From NCBI GenBank assembly GCA_030831585.1, contig JAURKV010000193.1, forward strand, positions 1-42,234: 42,234 nucleotides of DNA, in the 5' to 3' direction. Of the stretch, positions 9,874-19,933 are shown piece by piece. Position numbers and translations under genes: made by a program. The DNA is from Ramlibacter sp. (lineage in GTDB: Bacteria > Pseudomonadota > Gammaproteobacteria > Burkholderiales > Burkholderiaceae_C). How positions within the stretch are numbered: position 1 is the first letter of the stretch; each line of letters opens with the position of its first letter. Under the pieces are notes generated by a model. The model was not told the DNA's origin and made no database searches. It worked only from the letters and a program-made list of their open reading frames with translations.

Positions 9874-10084
9874 GATGGATTCCTAGCGGTGCAGGATCAT
9901 CTTGCGATATTTCTTTTTCATATAACTGGCATAACCAAATCCAGCGCTCTGGCAGAGACAGGCGCTCAATAATTTCGCCACCCTGATAGCGCACTTTCAG
10001 AGAAGAAATGGGCGAATGTGTGCTAACCGGAATGAAAATTCAAGATACCTCAATCGGGCACCTCGTTGCTAGAAGCGAAAGGAA

Positions 10085-11470
10085 TTGGTTGTGGCCTCCC
10101 CTAAGTTGAACTGGAATGTAACCCTCGTCGGCGAATGCATGGTTTCGAGGCCCTTTGCAGTACATGACGATCCGGAGTCCACCCGCGTCTATGAACTGAT
10201 GCGCAACGCCGACCTCACCTACGGCCATCTGGAAATGAACTTCGCCGACGAGTCGGAGGTCACCTATCCGAACCGTGGCGACTGGCTCGGCAGCTTCATG
10301 TTGTCTGAACCTGTGATCGCCAAGGACTTGAAGTGGGCCGGCATCGACATGATGTCGCTCGCACATAACCACAGCCTAGACTTTGGGCCCGAGGGTCTGC
10401 TGGCCACTGCAAAGCATTGCCGGGCAGCGGGTCTGACCGTCGCGGGCACGGGCGTCGACCTAGAGGCAGCCAGAGCCCCTTCGTATCGCGAGACCAAGCA
10501 CGGCCGCGTCGCCTTAATCTCTATGTCGTCCGGCAACAAGCCCAACGAGTGGGCCAGCCTGGCAAAGGGCGGCTTCGCCGGCCGTCCTGGCATCAATCCC
10601 CTGCGCGCTAGCTTCAAGTACATGCTGACGGCCGAGGCTGCGGAACAAATGAAAGCCATCGCACGCGAATTGGACGTGCTTCGCGAAAGCGATGGGAGCA
10701 CCATGGGAACTGGGCTCCAGGCTGGTCAATTCGGTTTTCAAATGCCGGGCGACCAATCGACCCGGGCCTCCAATGCCTTTGTCGTCGGGGATCGATTCGA
10801 GATCCAGAGCAGCTGCCACCGGCGCGATCTCGAGGGCAACGTCCGATCAATTGACGAGGCGCGCAAGATGGCCGACTTCGTGATCGTTGCACACCACTTT
10901 AATATCGCGGACGGGAAGCGTCGCGAGAAGGTGCCCGCGTTCGTGCGTGAATTTGCCCACGCCGCGATCGATGCCGGCGCAGATGTCTATGTCGCCCATG
11001 GCTGGCATTGGTGCCTGGGCATCGAGATCTACAAGGGAAAGCCCATCATCTACGGAACTGGCAACTTCTTTGCGCAGTCTGAATTTATCCGTCGCGTCCC
11101 CTACGACAGCTATGAAAGCTGGGGCCACGACATGGACCGACTGCCGCAATTGAACCCGGCGGATCATCCGCTCCACCCGGGCATGGACAAGCACGTCGAG
11201 GGCTGGTGGAACTCCGCCCTGATGTCACTGGAGATGCAGGACGGCAAGTTCGTGCAGATGAAACTGCACCCTGTGGAGATGGGTCGCGTCGCCAAGGATG
11301 GCGAAATCATGCGTGGCACAGGCCAAGGCGAGCACGCGCTGACCGAAGGCCGGCCTTTGATCGCCAAGGGTGAATCCGCACAGCGGACACTCGAGCGCAT
11401 TCAGCGCCTGTCGTCCAACTTCGGCACCAAGGTCGCCATTGAGGGCGAAGTCGGCATCATCCGCTTCTGA
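10085..11470 (+). CDS. CapA/PgsA-family protein (poly-gamma-glutamate synthesis-like metallophosphatase fold), apparently soluble
   Basis: LVGECMVSRPF, LTYGHLEMNF, SLAHNHSLDFGPEGL, DAGADVYVAHGWHWCLGIEIYKGKPIIYGTGNFF match the CapA domain pattern; no N-terminal signal or TM segment. Start codon (TTG 10085 or GTG 10091) uncertain. Confidence 0.82.
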   Translation: MVVASPKLNWNVTLVGECMVSRPFAVHDDPESTRVYELMRNADLTYGHLEMNFADESEVTYPNRGDWLGSFMLSEPVIAKDLKWAGIDMMSLAHNHSLDFGPEGLLATAKHCRAAGLTVAGTGVDLEAARAPSYRETKHGRVALISMSSGNKPNEWASLAKGGFAGRPGINPLRASFKYMLTAEAAEQMKAIARELDVLRESDGSTMGTGLQAGQFGFQMPGDQSTRASNAFVVGDRFEIQSSCHRRDLEGNVRSIDEARKMADFVIVAHHFNIADGKRREKVPAFVREFAHAAIDAGADVYVAHGWHWCLGIEIYKGKPIIYGTGNFFAQSEFIRRVPYDSYESWGHDMDRLPQLNPADHPLHPGMDKHVEGWWNSALMSLEMQDGKFVQMKLHPVEMGRVAKDGEIMRGTGQGEHALTEGRPLIAKGESAQRTLERIQRLSSNFGTKVAIEGEVGIIRF

Positions 11471-11503
11471 GCGGCAGCCGCCCCCCAGTTCAGTCGCGAA
11501 TCC

Positions 11504-12505
11504 ATGACCGAGCAAATTGAGCTGACGCAGCCGAATTCATCCACGGCTAAGGCGCTCGAAGTCACCGGCCTAACGGTGATTGCCCGCCGCGACGGCACCA
11601 CTACCGAGATCGTGTCGGACATCTCCTATGCAATCGACCGAGGCCGAACGCTCGGCGTAGTGGGCGAAAGCGGCTGCGGCAAAACGGTGACTTCACTTTC
11701 AGTCATGGGATTGCTTCCGGCCAATCTCTCAAGCGCTGGATCCATAAAGATTGCAGGCCATGAGATGGCCGGGGCCTCTGAACGGACATGGGAAAACACG
11801 CGAGGTAATCAGGTCGCCATGGTCTTCCAGGAGCCCATGAGCGCGCTCAACCCGGTCATGAAGATTGGGACGCAGGTCGCCGAGGTGATCGTTCGCCACC
11901 GCGGGACAAGCCCGCGGATCGCGCACAAAGAAGCGATTGAATTGCTCGCCGCCGTCGGGATACCCTCCCCCGAGGTACGTGCAAATGACTACCCCCACCA
12001 GCTATCTGGCGGGATGCGGCAGCGTGCAATGATTGCCATCGCGTTGGCATGCCAGCCTGTGCTTCTTGTCGCCGATGAGCCAACCACGGCCCTCGATGTC
12101 ACCATCCAGGCGCAAATCCTCGATCTCATGGTCGAATTGCAGGATCGCACTGGCACGGCCATTCAGTTCATTAGCCACAATCTGGCGGTGGTTTCGCAGA
12201 TCGCCCACGACATCATGGTGATGTACGCTGGCCGCGTTGTCGAAAAGGCCACTGCCCAAGAGATGTTCAGTGCGCCATTGCATCCCTACACGCGAGGTCT
12301 GATCGAAACGCTTCCTGATCCTGACCGTCCGGTCAAGCGTCTGCCAGTCATACCTGGCGCCGTCCAAAGCATGGCAGCGGGGGCTGCCGGCTGCCGTTTT
12401 GCCAAGCGCTGCAGTCTCGCTGATGGCCATTGCGCCCAAGTGACGCCAGCTCTCGAATTGCATGGCAGCGACCACTGGGTGGCTTGCCACAAGGTGCCAG
12501 CATGA
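11504..12505 (+). CDS. Oligopeptide/dipeptide-type ABC transporter ATP-binding protein (DppD/OppD family)
   Basis: GESGCGKTVTSLSVMGLLP, LSGGMRQRAMIAIALACQP, VADEPTTALDVTIQAQIL, C-terminal oligo_HPY-like GCRFAKRCSLADGHC. Confidence 0.93.
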   Translation: MTEQIELTQPNSSTAKALEVTGLTVIARRDGTTTEIVSDISYAIDRGRTLGVVGESGCGKTVTSLSVMGLLPANLSSAGSIKIAGHEMAGASERTWENTRGNQVAMVFQEPMSALNPVMKIGTQVAEVIVRHRGTSPRIAHKEAIELLAAVGIPSPEVRANDYPHQLSGGMRQRAMIAIALACQPVLLVADEPTTALDVTIQAQILDLMVELQDRTGTAIQFISHNLAVVSQIAHDIMVMYAGRVVEKATAQEMFSAPLHPYTRGLIETLPDPDRPVKRLPVIPGAVQSMAAGAAGCRFAKRCSLADGHCAQVTPALELHGSDHWVACHKVPA

Positions 12506-13443
12506 CGGCTCTTCTCGAAATTGACGCAATGAGCGTCCACTTTCAGGTCGGCTCCGGCATGCTGAGGAGGGGGAAGACGCTCAAGGCAGTTGACAACGTC
12601 ACCCTCCAAATCAATGAGAACGAGACGGTCGCCTTAGTTGGCGAGAGCGGCAGTGGCAAGACCACGCTGGGCCGGGTCGTTGCCGGGTTAGGCTCAACCA
12701 CCGCTGGCTCAGTACGGTTCCGAGGAGCACCCCTAGAGGCCTCGGGGAAAATTCAAATGATTTTCCAGGATCCGTTCTCAGCCCTCGATCCGCGGATGCT
12801 AGTGGGCGACGTAGTCGCGGAGCCTCTGCGCTTACTTGGGCGCGGCAAAGCCAGGGATCGGCGAGATCGTGCCCGTGAGATGCTTGATCAAGTGCGCTTG
12901 CCCAAAGATGCTGCAGAGCGATTCCCGCACGAGTTCTCGGGTGGACAGCGCCAGCGCATTGCGATCGCCCGGGCGCTTGTTGCAGATCCTGAATTAATCG
13001 TCGCCGACGAACCTCTGTCGGCACTTGATGTGTCTATTCAGAGCCAGGTCCTGAATCTTCTGATGGACTTGAAGGAAAGCCGCCAACTGGCCCTGCTGTT
13101 CATCAGCCATGATCTTGCCGTTGTTCATCATCTTGCTGATCGAGTCGCCGTGCTGTACTTGGGCAGGATCGTGGAGGTCGCCTCACGCGACGGGTTGTTC
13201 AAGAATCCGAGCCATCCCTATACCCAGGCACTGCTCCAGGCAGCCCCCAAAATCGGCATGCGCCGATCAAGCCAGACAACCATGCTCCGGGGCGAAATCC
13301 CCAGCCCCCTCAATCCCCCTCCCGGCTGCAGTTTCCATCCCCGCTGTCCCAAGGCCAGGGATATTTGTCGCCAGGTAGCGCCTGCGCTCGAGTCCGCGCC
13401 AGGCCGGACTGGACAACTTGCCGCCTGTCACTTCAAGGACTAA
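12502..13443 (+). CDS. Oligopeptide/dipeptide-type ABC transporter ATP-binding protein (DppF/OppF family)
   Basis: Start MTALLEIDAMSVHFQ at 12502 (ATGA overlap with upstream gene); GESGSGKTTLGRVV, FSGGQRQRIAIARALV, GCSFHPRCPKARDIC. Confidence 0.92.
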   Translation: MTALLEIDAMSVHFQVGSGMLRRGKTLKAVDNVTLQINENETVALVGESGSGKTTLGRVVAGLGSTTAGSVRFRGAPLEASGKIQMIFQDPFSALDPRMLVGDVVAEPLRLLGRGKARDRRDRAREMLDQVRLPKDAAERFPHEFSGGQRQRIAIARALVADPELIVADEPLSALDVSIQSQVLNLLMDLKESRQLALLFISHDLAVVHHLADRVAVLYLGRIVEVASRDGLFKNPSHPYTQALLQAAPKIGMRRSSQTTMLRGEIPSPLNPPPGCSFHPRCPKARDICRQVAPALESAPGRTGQLAACHFKD

Positions 13444-13446
13444 GTC

Positions 13447-14400
13447 ATGGGTCGCTATAGCCTGCGTCGTATTGCAGAGGCCGCCCTTGTGGCGCTGATC
13501 ATGTCCTTTCTCCTCTACAACTTGATATCGCTACTGCCAGGCGATCCGGTTGATTTGATGTTGGAAGGGAATCCATCGGTCACGCCGGAGTTGGTGGCGC
13601 AGATGCGCGCGCTCTATGGCGACAACCAGCCTCTCGTACAAAGATACTGGCACTGGCTGGGAAATCTTGCCTCTGGCGACCTCGGTTATTCGTCTTCACA
13701 GTTCAAGCCAGTGATGGAGGTCCTCGGACCGGCGCTGCTCCAGACTTCGAAGCTGATGATCTGGACTTTTGTCATCAGCATTTTGACCTCTATCGTGCTT
13801 GGCAGCCTAGCAGCATTCAAGCCGGGAGGCTGGATAGATAACGTCATCAGCTTCTTCGCCTTTGCCTGCGTTTCATCGCCAGCCTATTGGGTGGCGCTTC
13901 TCTTCTTGATCGTCTTTTCAGTCAAGCTGCAGTGGTTTCCCGCGACCGCGACGGCTATCGACCCCGACATGGGCCTGCTAAAGCAGATGAGCTACTTCGT
14001 CTTGCCTATTTTGACACTGACTCTCTTCAGCGTAGGGCAATATGTCCGGTATGTGCGCGCATCAATGATCGAAACACTGGCCTCGGACTACATCCGGACG
14101 GCACGGGCAAAAGGTCTTAGCCGCATCACGATCGTGCGGCGGCATGCACTTCGGAACGCGCTCGTCCCCGTGGTGACCTTGATGGCCTTGAGCTTTGGCA
14201 GCCTGATGTCGGGCGCACTGGTCGTGGAAACCATGTTTGGCGTGCAAGGCATGGGCAAAGCCATCTATGACGCGGTCATGATGAAAGATTTCAACGTTGC
14301 GATGATCGGTATGCTCTTTGCAACCTTGGTCACCCTGTTCGCGAGCCTGGTGGCCGACTTGGCCTATGGCTGGCTCGATCCGCGGATCTCACTGAAATGA
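13447..14400 (+). CDS. Peptide-type ABC transporter permease (DppB/OppB family)
   Basis: MGRYSLRRIAEAALVALIMSFLLYNLISLLPGDPVDLM; EAA loop YIRTARAKGLSRITIVRRHALRNALVPVVT. Confidence 0.93.
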   Translation: MGRYSLRRIAEAALVALIMSFLLYNLISLLPGDPVDLMLEGNPSVTPELVAQMRALYGDNQPLVQRYWHWLGNLASGDLGYSSSQFKPVMEVLGPALLQTSKLMIWTFVISILTSIVLGSLAAFKPGGWIDNVISFFAFACVSSPAYWVALLFLIVFSVKLQWFPATATAIDPDMGLLKQMSYFVLPILTLTLFSVGQYVRYVRASMIETLASDYIRTARAKGLSRITIVRRHALRNALVPVVTLMALSFGSLMSGALVVETMFGVQGMGKAIYDAVMMKDFNVAMIGMLFATLVTLFASLVADLAYGWLDPRISLK

Positions 14401-15332
14401 CTGTCCCCGCCCTCCCAACCCAAGGCGGTCATCGCTCGCGTTCGATCTGGATCGACCGCTGGAGTGTCCTCAGGAGACACCGTCCAGCGATGGTGTCTTT
14501 AATGGTGCTCGTGCTGATGGCAGTCTTCTGCTTCAGCGCCTCTGCCTATGCTTCTTGGATGGGGCTGGATGTCAATGCGACCGATTTAATGGCTCGCTTC
14601 AATCCCCCCTCCGAAACCAACCTCCTGGGCACCGATGAAATCGGTCGAGACGTCCTTTTACGACTGATGTACGGTGGGCAGGTTTCATTGACAATCGGCG
14701 TATTGGCGACAGCCTTCGGCTGCGCCATTGGTGTGACTGTTGGTGTTCTTGCGGGCTACCTCGGAGGCCGTGCCGATTCCTTCCTGATGCGGGCGACGGA
14801 CTGCATGATCGCCTTGCCTCTGGTGCCTTTGCTAGTAATCCTGGCAGCCATCGATCTGGGCAAATTGGGCCTCCCGCCTGAAATCGTTCAAAGCCCCAGC
14901 GTTTCATTCTGGCGCATCGTCATCATCATTTCGCTTGTCGACTGGACCACGATCGCCCGAGTCGTCCGGGCGGGGACCCTAACCATCGCTCACCAGGACT
15001 ATGTGCTGGCGGCCCGAGTCAGCGGTGGCAGAGCGCCCTACATGATTGGCATTCATGTCCTGCCTAACGTAGCCACACCAATCATCGTGGCTGCCACATT
15101 GACGATCGGCCGGGTCATCTTGCTCGAATCGACCCTCAGTTTCCTCGGTGTCGGCGTGATGCCGCCAACGCCGACCTGGGGAAACATGCTCAATAATGCC
15201 CAGGAGCTTGCATCGACCGCCCCCATGCTGGCGGTCTACCCAGGCCTACTGATTTTTCTCACGGTCATCACCTTCAACTTCCTGGGGGATGGTCTGCGCG
15301 TGGCCTTTGATCCACGTTCTCAGCAACGTTGA
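14397..15332 (+). CDS. Peptide-type ABC transporter permease (DppC/OppC family)
   Basis: NLLGTDEIGRDVLLRLMYGGQVSLTIG, ESTLSFLGVGVMPPTPTWGNML; ATGA overlap with upstream permease. Confidence 0.93.
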   Translation: MTVPALPTQGGHRSRSIWIDRWSVLRRHRPAMVSLMVLVLMAVFCFSASAYASWMGLDVNATDLMARFNPPSETNLLGTDEIGRDVLLRLMYGGQVSLTIGVLATAFGCAIGVTVGVLAGYLGGRADSFLMRATDCMIALPLVPLLVILAAIDLGKLGLPPEIVQSPSVSFWRIVIIISLVDWTTIARVVRAGTLTIAHQDYVLAARVSGGRAPYMIGIHVLPNVATPIIVAATLTIGRVILLESTLSFLGVGVMPPTPTWGNMLNNAQELASTAPMLAVYPGLLIFLTVITFNFLGDGLRVAFDPRSQQR

Positions 15333-15405
15333 ACATCCAAGCCACCCCGCCGCTGCGAGTTGGCAGTAAAGCAGGCGCCAAGCGCCACAGAAGGAGTGAG
15401 GAGAC

Positions 15406-17097
15406 ATGAAGATCAAAACTATCAGCAGAGCGTCCTGCAGCGCACTGATGACCTTGGTATTGACGACCGCAGGTGTAATTTCGGCGCCGGCCACCGCGGC
15501 TTCCGACCCCACCAAACTAGTCATCGGGCAACTGCAGTTTGTGCCCAATTCCCACCCGCTGATTCAGGTCAATAACACCAAGCTTTTCCTGATGGGGTTC
15601 ATTCAAAGGCCGGTCACAGCCTTTGACGCCAGGGGCCAGAGTGTCTGTCTGCTCTGCGAGAAAAAGCCCTCGCTGGAAAACGGCCTGGCCAAGATCGTGG
15701 ATCTCCCTGGTGGCAAGACAGGAATGCAAGTCACGCTGAAGCTGCGGGCCGATGCAAAGTGGGGGGATGGGACACCGGTCAGTTCGCAAGACATTGCTCT
15801 AACCTGGAAGATGGCTCAGGAAGGTGCCCTGGGCTTCTCCAACTACAACGCATGGACTCGCGCCACCAAGGTCGACATCGTCAACCCCACGACTGCCGTT
15901 CTTCACCTCGATTCGGTCGAGACCGGTTATGACAGCTGGGATCAGGTGCTCCCGTCACATATTGAGGGGCCAATCTATGCGAAGTACAAGACCGCCGAGG
16001 AGTATGTCAAGCAAAGCGCTTACAACCGTGAGCCAACCAATCCGGGGCTTTGGAACGGCGCCTACACCCTGACGTCCATGCAGATGGGGGCGCAGATCAC
16101 ATTAGCACCCAACAAATTCTGGCCCACCGCCCCCCAACTCAAGACCATTGTTTTGAGCTACCGCAGTAACGCCGCCGCCCTCATCCAGAACCTTCTGTCC
16201 GGCGACCTTGACGCGCTGCCGGTGAGTCCTGGCGGCATTAGCTTCTCCCAGATGCTTACCCTACGCAAGCAGCAGGCGAGTCGCTTCGACTTCCCGGTCC
16301 AGCCAGGCTACAACCTGGAGCGGCTTGTCTTCCAGACGCAGAATCCGGCGCTTTCGGATGTTCGCGTACGCCGAGCCATTGCTCATGCGATCAATAGGGA
16401 AGCGATCAGCACCCAACTTTTTGAGAAGCTTCAGCCCGTTGCTACGAGCATCCTTGCAGAAAACAGCAGCAACCATTCCAACACGGTCACCCGCTACAAA
16501 TTCGACCCGGCACGTGCAAAAGCGCTTCTGACGGAGGCTGGGTGGAAGCCGGGGTCTGATGGTATTTGTATCAACCCAGCCGGACAGAAGCTTTCTATTG
16601 AGCTCGTAACAACGGCAGGCAATCAGACACGCGTGCAAATTGCGCAGGTTATTCAAAACCAGCTGAAGTCTGTTTGCATCGATGCCCCTGTGAAGCAGGT
16701 ACAGATCGGCGTCTACAACGGTGAAGAAATGCGCAAGCGAAAATTCACCGGTATGGGTCTCTCGTCCATCCAGTTCCCGCCTTCGACCTCTCCGGAGATC
16801 TACCTCGCGACCAACGGAATCCCCACCGAGAAAAATGGATTCACTGGGAACAACTTCTCGGGATACTCCAGTCCGGCGATGGATGCAGCCGTCCAAGAAG
16901 CCGAGAGGGCGCTGCAGCCAGCCGCAGCCAAGGCGGCCTGGGCGAAGGTCCAGCAGATCGCATTGGATGACCTCCCTATCCTGCCGCTCTACTACTACGC
17001 CTCCTCCTGGGTGGTTCCTAAGGGCATGAAGGGCCTGGATGCCCCTCGTTATGACCAGCCGACCAATTGGGCGGAGTACTGGAAGCGGGCGCCTTGA
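15406..17097 (+). CDS. Peptide/nickel-type ABC transporter substrate-binding protein (SBP_bac_5 family)
   Basis: Signal peptide MKIKTISRASCSALMTLVLTTAGVISAPATAA; LRADAKWGDGTPVSSQDIALTWK, DVRVRRAIAHAINREAI. Confidence 0.92.
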   Translation: MKIKTISRASCSALMTLVLTTAGVISAPATAASDPTKLVIGQLQFVPNSHPLIQVNNTKLFLMGFIQRPVTAFDARGQSVCLLCEKKPSLENGLAKIVDLPGGKTGMQVTLKLRADAKWGDGTPVSSQDIALTWKMAQEGALGFSNYNAWTRATKVDIVNPTTAVLHLDSVETGYDSWDQVLPSHIEGPIYAKYKTAEEYVKQSAYNREPTNPGLWNGAYTLTSMQMGAQITLAPNKFWPTAPQLKTIVLSYRSNAAALIQNLLSGDLDALPVSPGGISFSQMLTLRKQQASRFDFPVQPGYNLERLVFQTQNPALSDVRVRRAIAHAINREAISTQLFEKLQPVATSILAENSSNHSNTVTRYKFDPARAKALLTEAGWKPGSDGICINPAGQKLSIELVTTAGNQTRVQIAQVIQNQLKSVCIDAPVKQVQIGVYNGEEMRKRKFTGMGLSSIQFPPSTSPEIYLATNGIPTEKNGFTGNNFSGYSSPAMDAAVQEAERALQPAAAKAAWAKVQQIALDDLPILPLYYYASSWVVPKGMKGLDAPRYDQPTNWAEYWKRAP

Positions 17098-17102
17098 GCA
17101 TA

Positions 17103-17134
17103 GAAGGGTGGGGGAAGCCCTTCAGCCACTTTTT
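17103..17134 (+). terminator. Possible weak intrinsic terminator or processing hairpin between SBP and cupin genes
   Basis: GAAGGG-TGGGGGAAG-CCCTTC perfect 6-bp stem followed within about 6 nt by CACTTTTTCC. Confidence 0.35.
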
Positions 17135-17151
17135 CCCGGAGAAGAATAAAT

Positions 17152-17913
17152 ATGGTTACCGCCGTCTCGGCTGAAAAGGCGTTCCTCAAACGATGGAGCC
17201 CTCATTCGAACACCAACTTCCGAACGCAGTTCATGGGAGAGGACCGGCACAAAGGCGAAAGACCTGACCCCAGCCGACCATCGCCGATCGCCTATCTGGT
17301 CGAACAAGGACCACACACGCAACTGCGCGCGCACTTTCACGAGGCAGATCAGTTTCAAGTCTTCGTCACTGGGGCAGGTCGGATCGGCGCACACAGTGCC
17401 TCGCCTGGCCTAAGTCATTTCGTTGGGCCTTACTCCGGCTACGGACCGATCGTCGCGGGCGACTCGGGACTCGCATATATGACCCTGCGCAACGCCTACG
17501 ATCCAGGCGCGCAATGGCTCCCCGAGAACGTTGAGAAGATGCGGCCCCATCGAGAAAGCCGACGGGAAGTCACCTTTCAAATGCCACAGCCAACAGCTGA
17601 TTCCGAGCTGGGGCAAATCAGCAGTGCAAGTCTCTCGCAACTCGTGAACACTCAAGCAGATGGTTTGGCAGCTTGGTCTTGCCTTATTCCTGCCAACAGT
17701 AGCTATAGCGGCCCATCCGCAGCGGACAGCGGTGGACAGTTCTGGCTGGTCATGGCAGGCCAACTGATTGATGACGAGCTAGGCGCATTAGATCGACTGT
17801 CAATGGCCTTCGTCAGGCCGGAAGATGGCGCCTACCTCGCCCGTGCCGGTGCCGCGGGGCTTCATATTCTGGTCCTGCAATTTCCGCGATATCGCAAAGC
17901 TGAGGTAGCTTGA
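17152..17913 (+). CDS. Cupin-like protein of unknown function
   Basis: LVEQGPHTQLRAHFHEADQFQVFVTGAGRIG (cupin-like H-x-H...E pattern); co-directional with the ABC importer and dehydrogenase. Confidence 0.6.
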   Translation: MVTAVSAEKAFLKRWSPHSNTNFRTQFMGEDRHKGERPDPSRPSPIAYLVEQGPHTQLRAHFHEADQFQVFVTGAGRIGAHSASPGLSHFVGPYSGYGPIVAGDSGLAYMTLRNAYDPGAQWLPENVEKMRPHRESRREVTFQMPQPTADSELGQISSASLSQLVNTQADGLAAWSCLIPANSSYSGPSAADSGGQFWLVMAGQLIDDELGALDRLSMAFVRPEDGAYLARAGAAGLHILVLQFPRYRKAEVA

Positions 17914-18902
17914 TCCGCGTCGCTATCCTAGACGACTACATCGATGTAGCACGGACACTGGTTGATTGGAGTCCTGTCGACGCACTCGCAGAAGTTGTCG
18001 TTTTCACGCATAAGCTCACGGGCGAAGATGAGTTTGTCCAAGCACTGGCAGACTTCGACATCATCTGCACACTTCGTGAGCGATCGGCATTCAGTGCTGC
18101 ATTGCTCGCTCGCCTACCCCGCCTTAAGTACATCGCGGTCACGGGAATGCGTTATGACGCGATCGATGTCGATGCCGCCACGCAGCTGGGCATTGTGGTC
18201 TCTAACTCAGAGGTCACGCGTGGCGGTGGGGGAGTATCGGAGCTTGCATGGGGGCTCGTTATCGCAACTGCGCGCAACATCGCGCATGAGGACGCCAGCA
18301 TCCGCAGTGGTGGTTGGCAAACCCGACTTGGATTCACTCTACGCGGGAAAACAATCGGAATCTTGGGGCTGGGACGGCTCGGTAGCCGGATGGCCGCATA
18401 TGCCAGAGCTTTTGAAATGAAAGTCCTGGCCTGGAGCCCCAACATGACCTCGGAGCGCGCCGCCGTCCATGGCGCGCAGGCCGTTTCGCTCACGACATTG
18501 CTTGCCAACAGCGATGTGGTCACCCTGCACATGCCCTTGAGCGAAACCACGCGTGGTCTTATCGGGGCAGCTGAACTGAGCAAAATGAAGAAGACAGCCG
18601 TTCTCATCAATACCTCCAGGGCTGGACTCGTCGACCAAGGTGCACTGGCACATGCCCTGACTGATGGTGTTATTGCTGGCGCGGGACTCGATGTCTTCGA
18701 AGTTGAACCCATGCCCACTGCTGATGTCTTTCGGCAGCTACCCAATACCGTCCTAACCCCCCATATCGGGTACTTCACATCCGAAATGCTGAAGGTTTAT
18801 TACGAGGATGCCGTTGAGGCCATCGTCGCATTTATCCAAGGGCGGCCAATCCGCGTCGTCAATGCTCAGGTTGTTGACGCCAGCAGAAAACCGACCAAAT
18901 AA
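17910..18902 (+). CDS. D-2-hydroxyacid dehydrogenase (NAD-dependent, D-isomer specific family)
   Basis: GKTIGILGLGRLGSRMAAYARAFEMKVLAWSPN (Rossmann), INTSRAGLVDQGALAHAL, AGLDVFEVEPMP, NTVLTPHIGYFT; TTG start overlaps upstream stop. Confidence 0.9.
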   Translation: MIRVAILDDYIDVARTLVDWSPVDALAEVVVFTHKLTGEDEFVQALADFDIICTLRERSAFSAALLARLPRLKYIAVTGMRYDAIDVDAATQLGIVVSNSEVTRGGGGVSELAWGLVIATARNIAHEDASIRSGGWQTRLGFTLRGKTIGILGLGRLGSRMAAYARAFEMKVLAWSPNMTSERAAVHGAQAVSLTTLLANSDVVTLHMPLSETTRGLIGAAELSKMKKTAVLINTSRAGLVDQGALAHALTDGVIAGAGLDVFEVEPMPTADVFRQLPNTVLTPHIGYFTSEMLKVYYEDAVEAIVAFIQGRPIRVVNAQVVDASRKPTK

Positions 18903-18970
18903 ACAGGAATTGCCGACCAAGCACCGCCTATGCGGGGCCAAGGACAGCAGCGATCGACTGATCGGTACCT

Positions 18971-19903
18971 TCAGCCCTTTCTACTATTGAACCCGCCAAC
19001 CGCGCTTCGGCGTCGGCCCCGCCCCTTGGCAAAGCCACGCATCCGCTCGATCAGCACGTCCAATCCCGGCGGCCTGCGCTCGGCCTTCCAGGCAAAGTAC
19101 CAGTGCCGGTCCGCCGGCCGCTTGTCGACTGGCACAAACGCCAGACCGGCAATGCCGGCATCGGCCAGCGACTGCGGCAGCAGGCTGACCCCGAGGCCGC
19201 GGGCCACCAGACGCGCCGCGCTCAGGGCATGGTCGGGTTCGCACACCACCTGGGGGTGAAAACCGGCCTGGGCACAGAACCCCATCAGCTGGTCGTAGGT
19301 GACCGGCGCACGGTCCCGGGCCAGAAAGACGAAGGGCTCGCTGCGCAGCTCCTCGGCCCTCAGCGTTCGCCTTGTGGCGAGGCGGTGCCCCGCAGGCAGA
19401 CAGGCCACGAAGCGGTCAGCCAGCAGGGGGATGTACGCCAGCCCCTGGGGCGGCTGCGGCAGGCTCAGCAGGCCAGCGTCGAGCCGCCCAGCGGCCAGCA
19501 TCTCGACCTGTTTTTGCGAGGTGACCTCGCGCATGTGAATTTCGATCGCCGGGTGCTCCTGTCGGCAGCGCAAGATCACCGCGTCGAGTCCGGGAGAAAA
19601 CAGAATGCCCGAGAAGCCGATCTCGACGCGCCCGGTGCGCCCTTCGGCCAGGGCGTTGGACAGGTCTCGCGTGCGCTCGACCTGATTGAGCACCTCTCGG
19701 GTGTAGCGCAGCATCAATTCCCCCACAGGGGTAATGCGCACCGTGCGCGTGTCGCGGTCGAACAGGCGTACCCCGAACACCTCCTCCAGCTTCTGCAGGC
19801 TGGCACTGAGCGCCGGCTGCGAGATGAACAGGCGCTGGGCGGCGCGCCCGAAATGCATCTCCTGCGCGAGGACATCGAACTGCTTCAGTTGCTTGAGTTC
19901 CAT
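18971..19903 (-). CDS. LysR-family transcriptional regulator
   Basis: MELKQLKQFDVLAQEMHFGRAAQRLFISQPALSASLQKLEEVFGVRLFDRDTRTVRITPVG; start taken at 19903. Confidence 0.92.
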   Translation of the reverse strand: MELKQLKQFDVLAQEMHFGRAAQRLFISQPALSASLQKLEEVFGVRLFDRDTRTVRITPVGELMLRYTREVLNQVERTRDLSNALAEGRTGRVEIGFSGILFSPGLDAVILRCRQEHPAIEIHMREVTSQKQVEMLAAGRLDAGLLSLPQPPQGLAYIPLLADRFVACLPAGHRLATRRTLRAEELRSEPFVFLARDRAPVTYDQLMGFCAQAGFHPQVVCEPDHALSAARLVARGLGVSLLPQSLADAGIAGLAFVPVDKRPADRHWYFAWKAERRPPGLDVLIERMRGFAKGRGRRRSAVGGFNSRKG

Positions 19904-19933
19904 GGTGGTCCGGGACTCCAATTCATCGACAGA

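Noticed and set aside
9907-9923. ATAT-N9-ATAT in the LysR/CapA intergenic region as a LysR operator
   Set aside because: Only 4-bp AT arms in an AT-rich stretch; too weak to call without conservation or footprint data.
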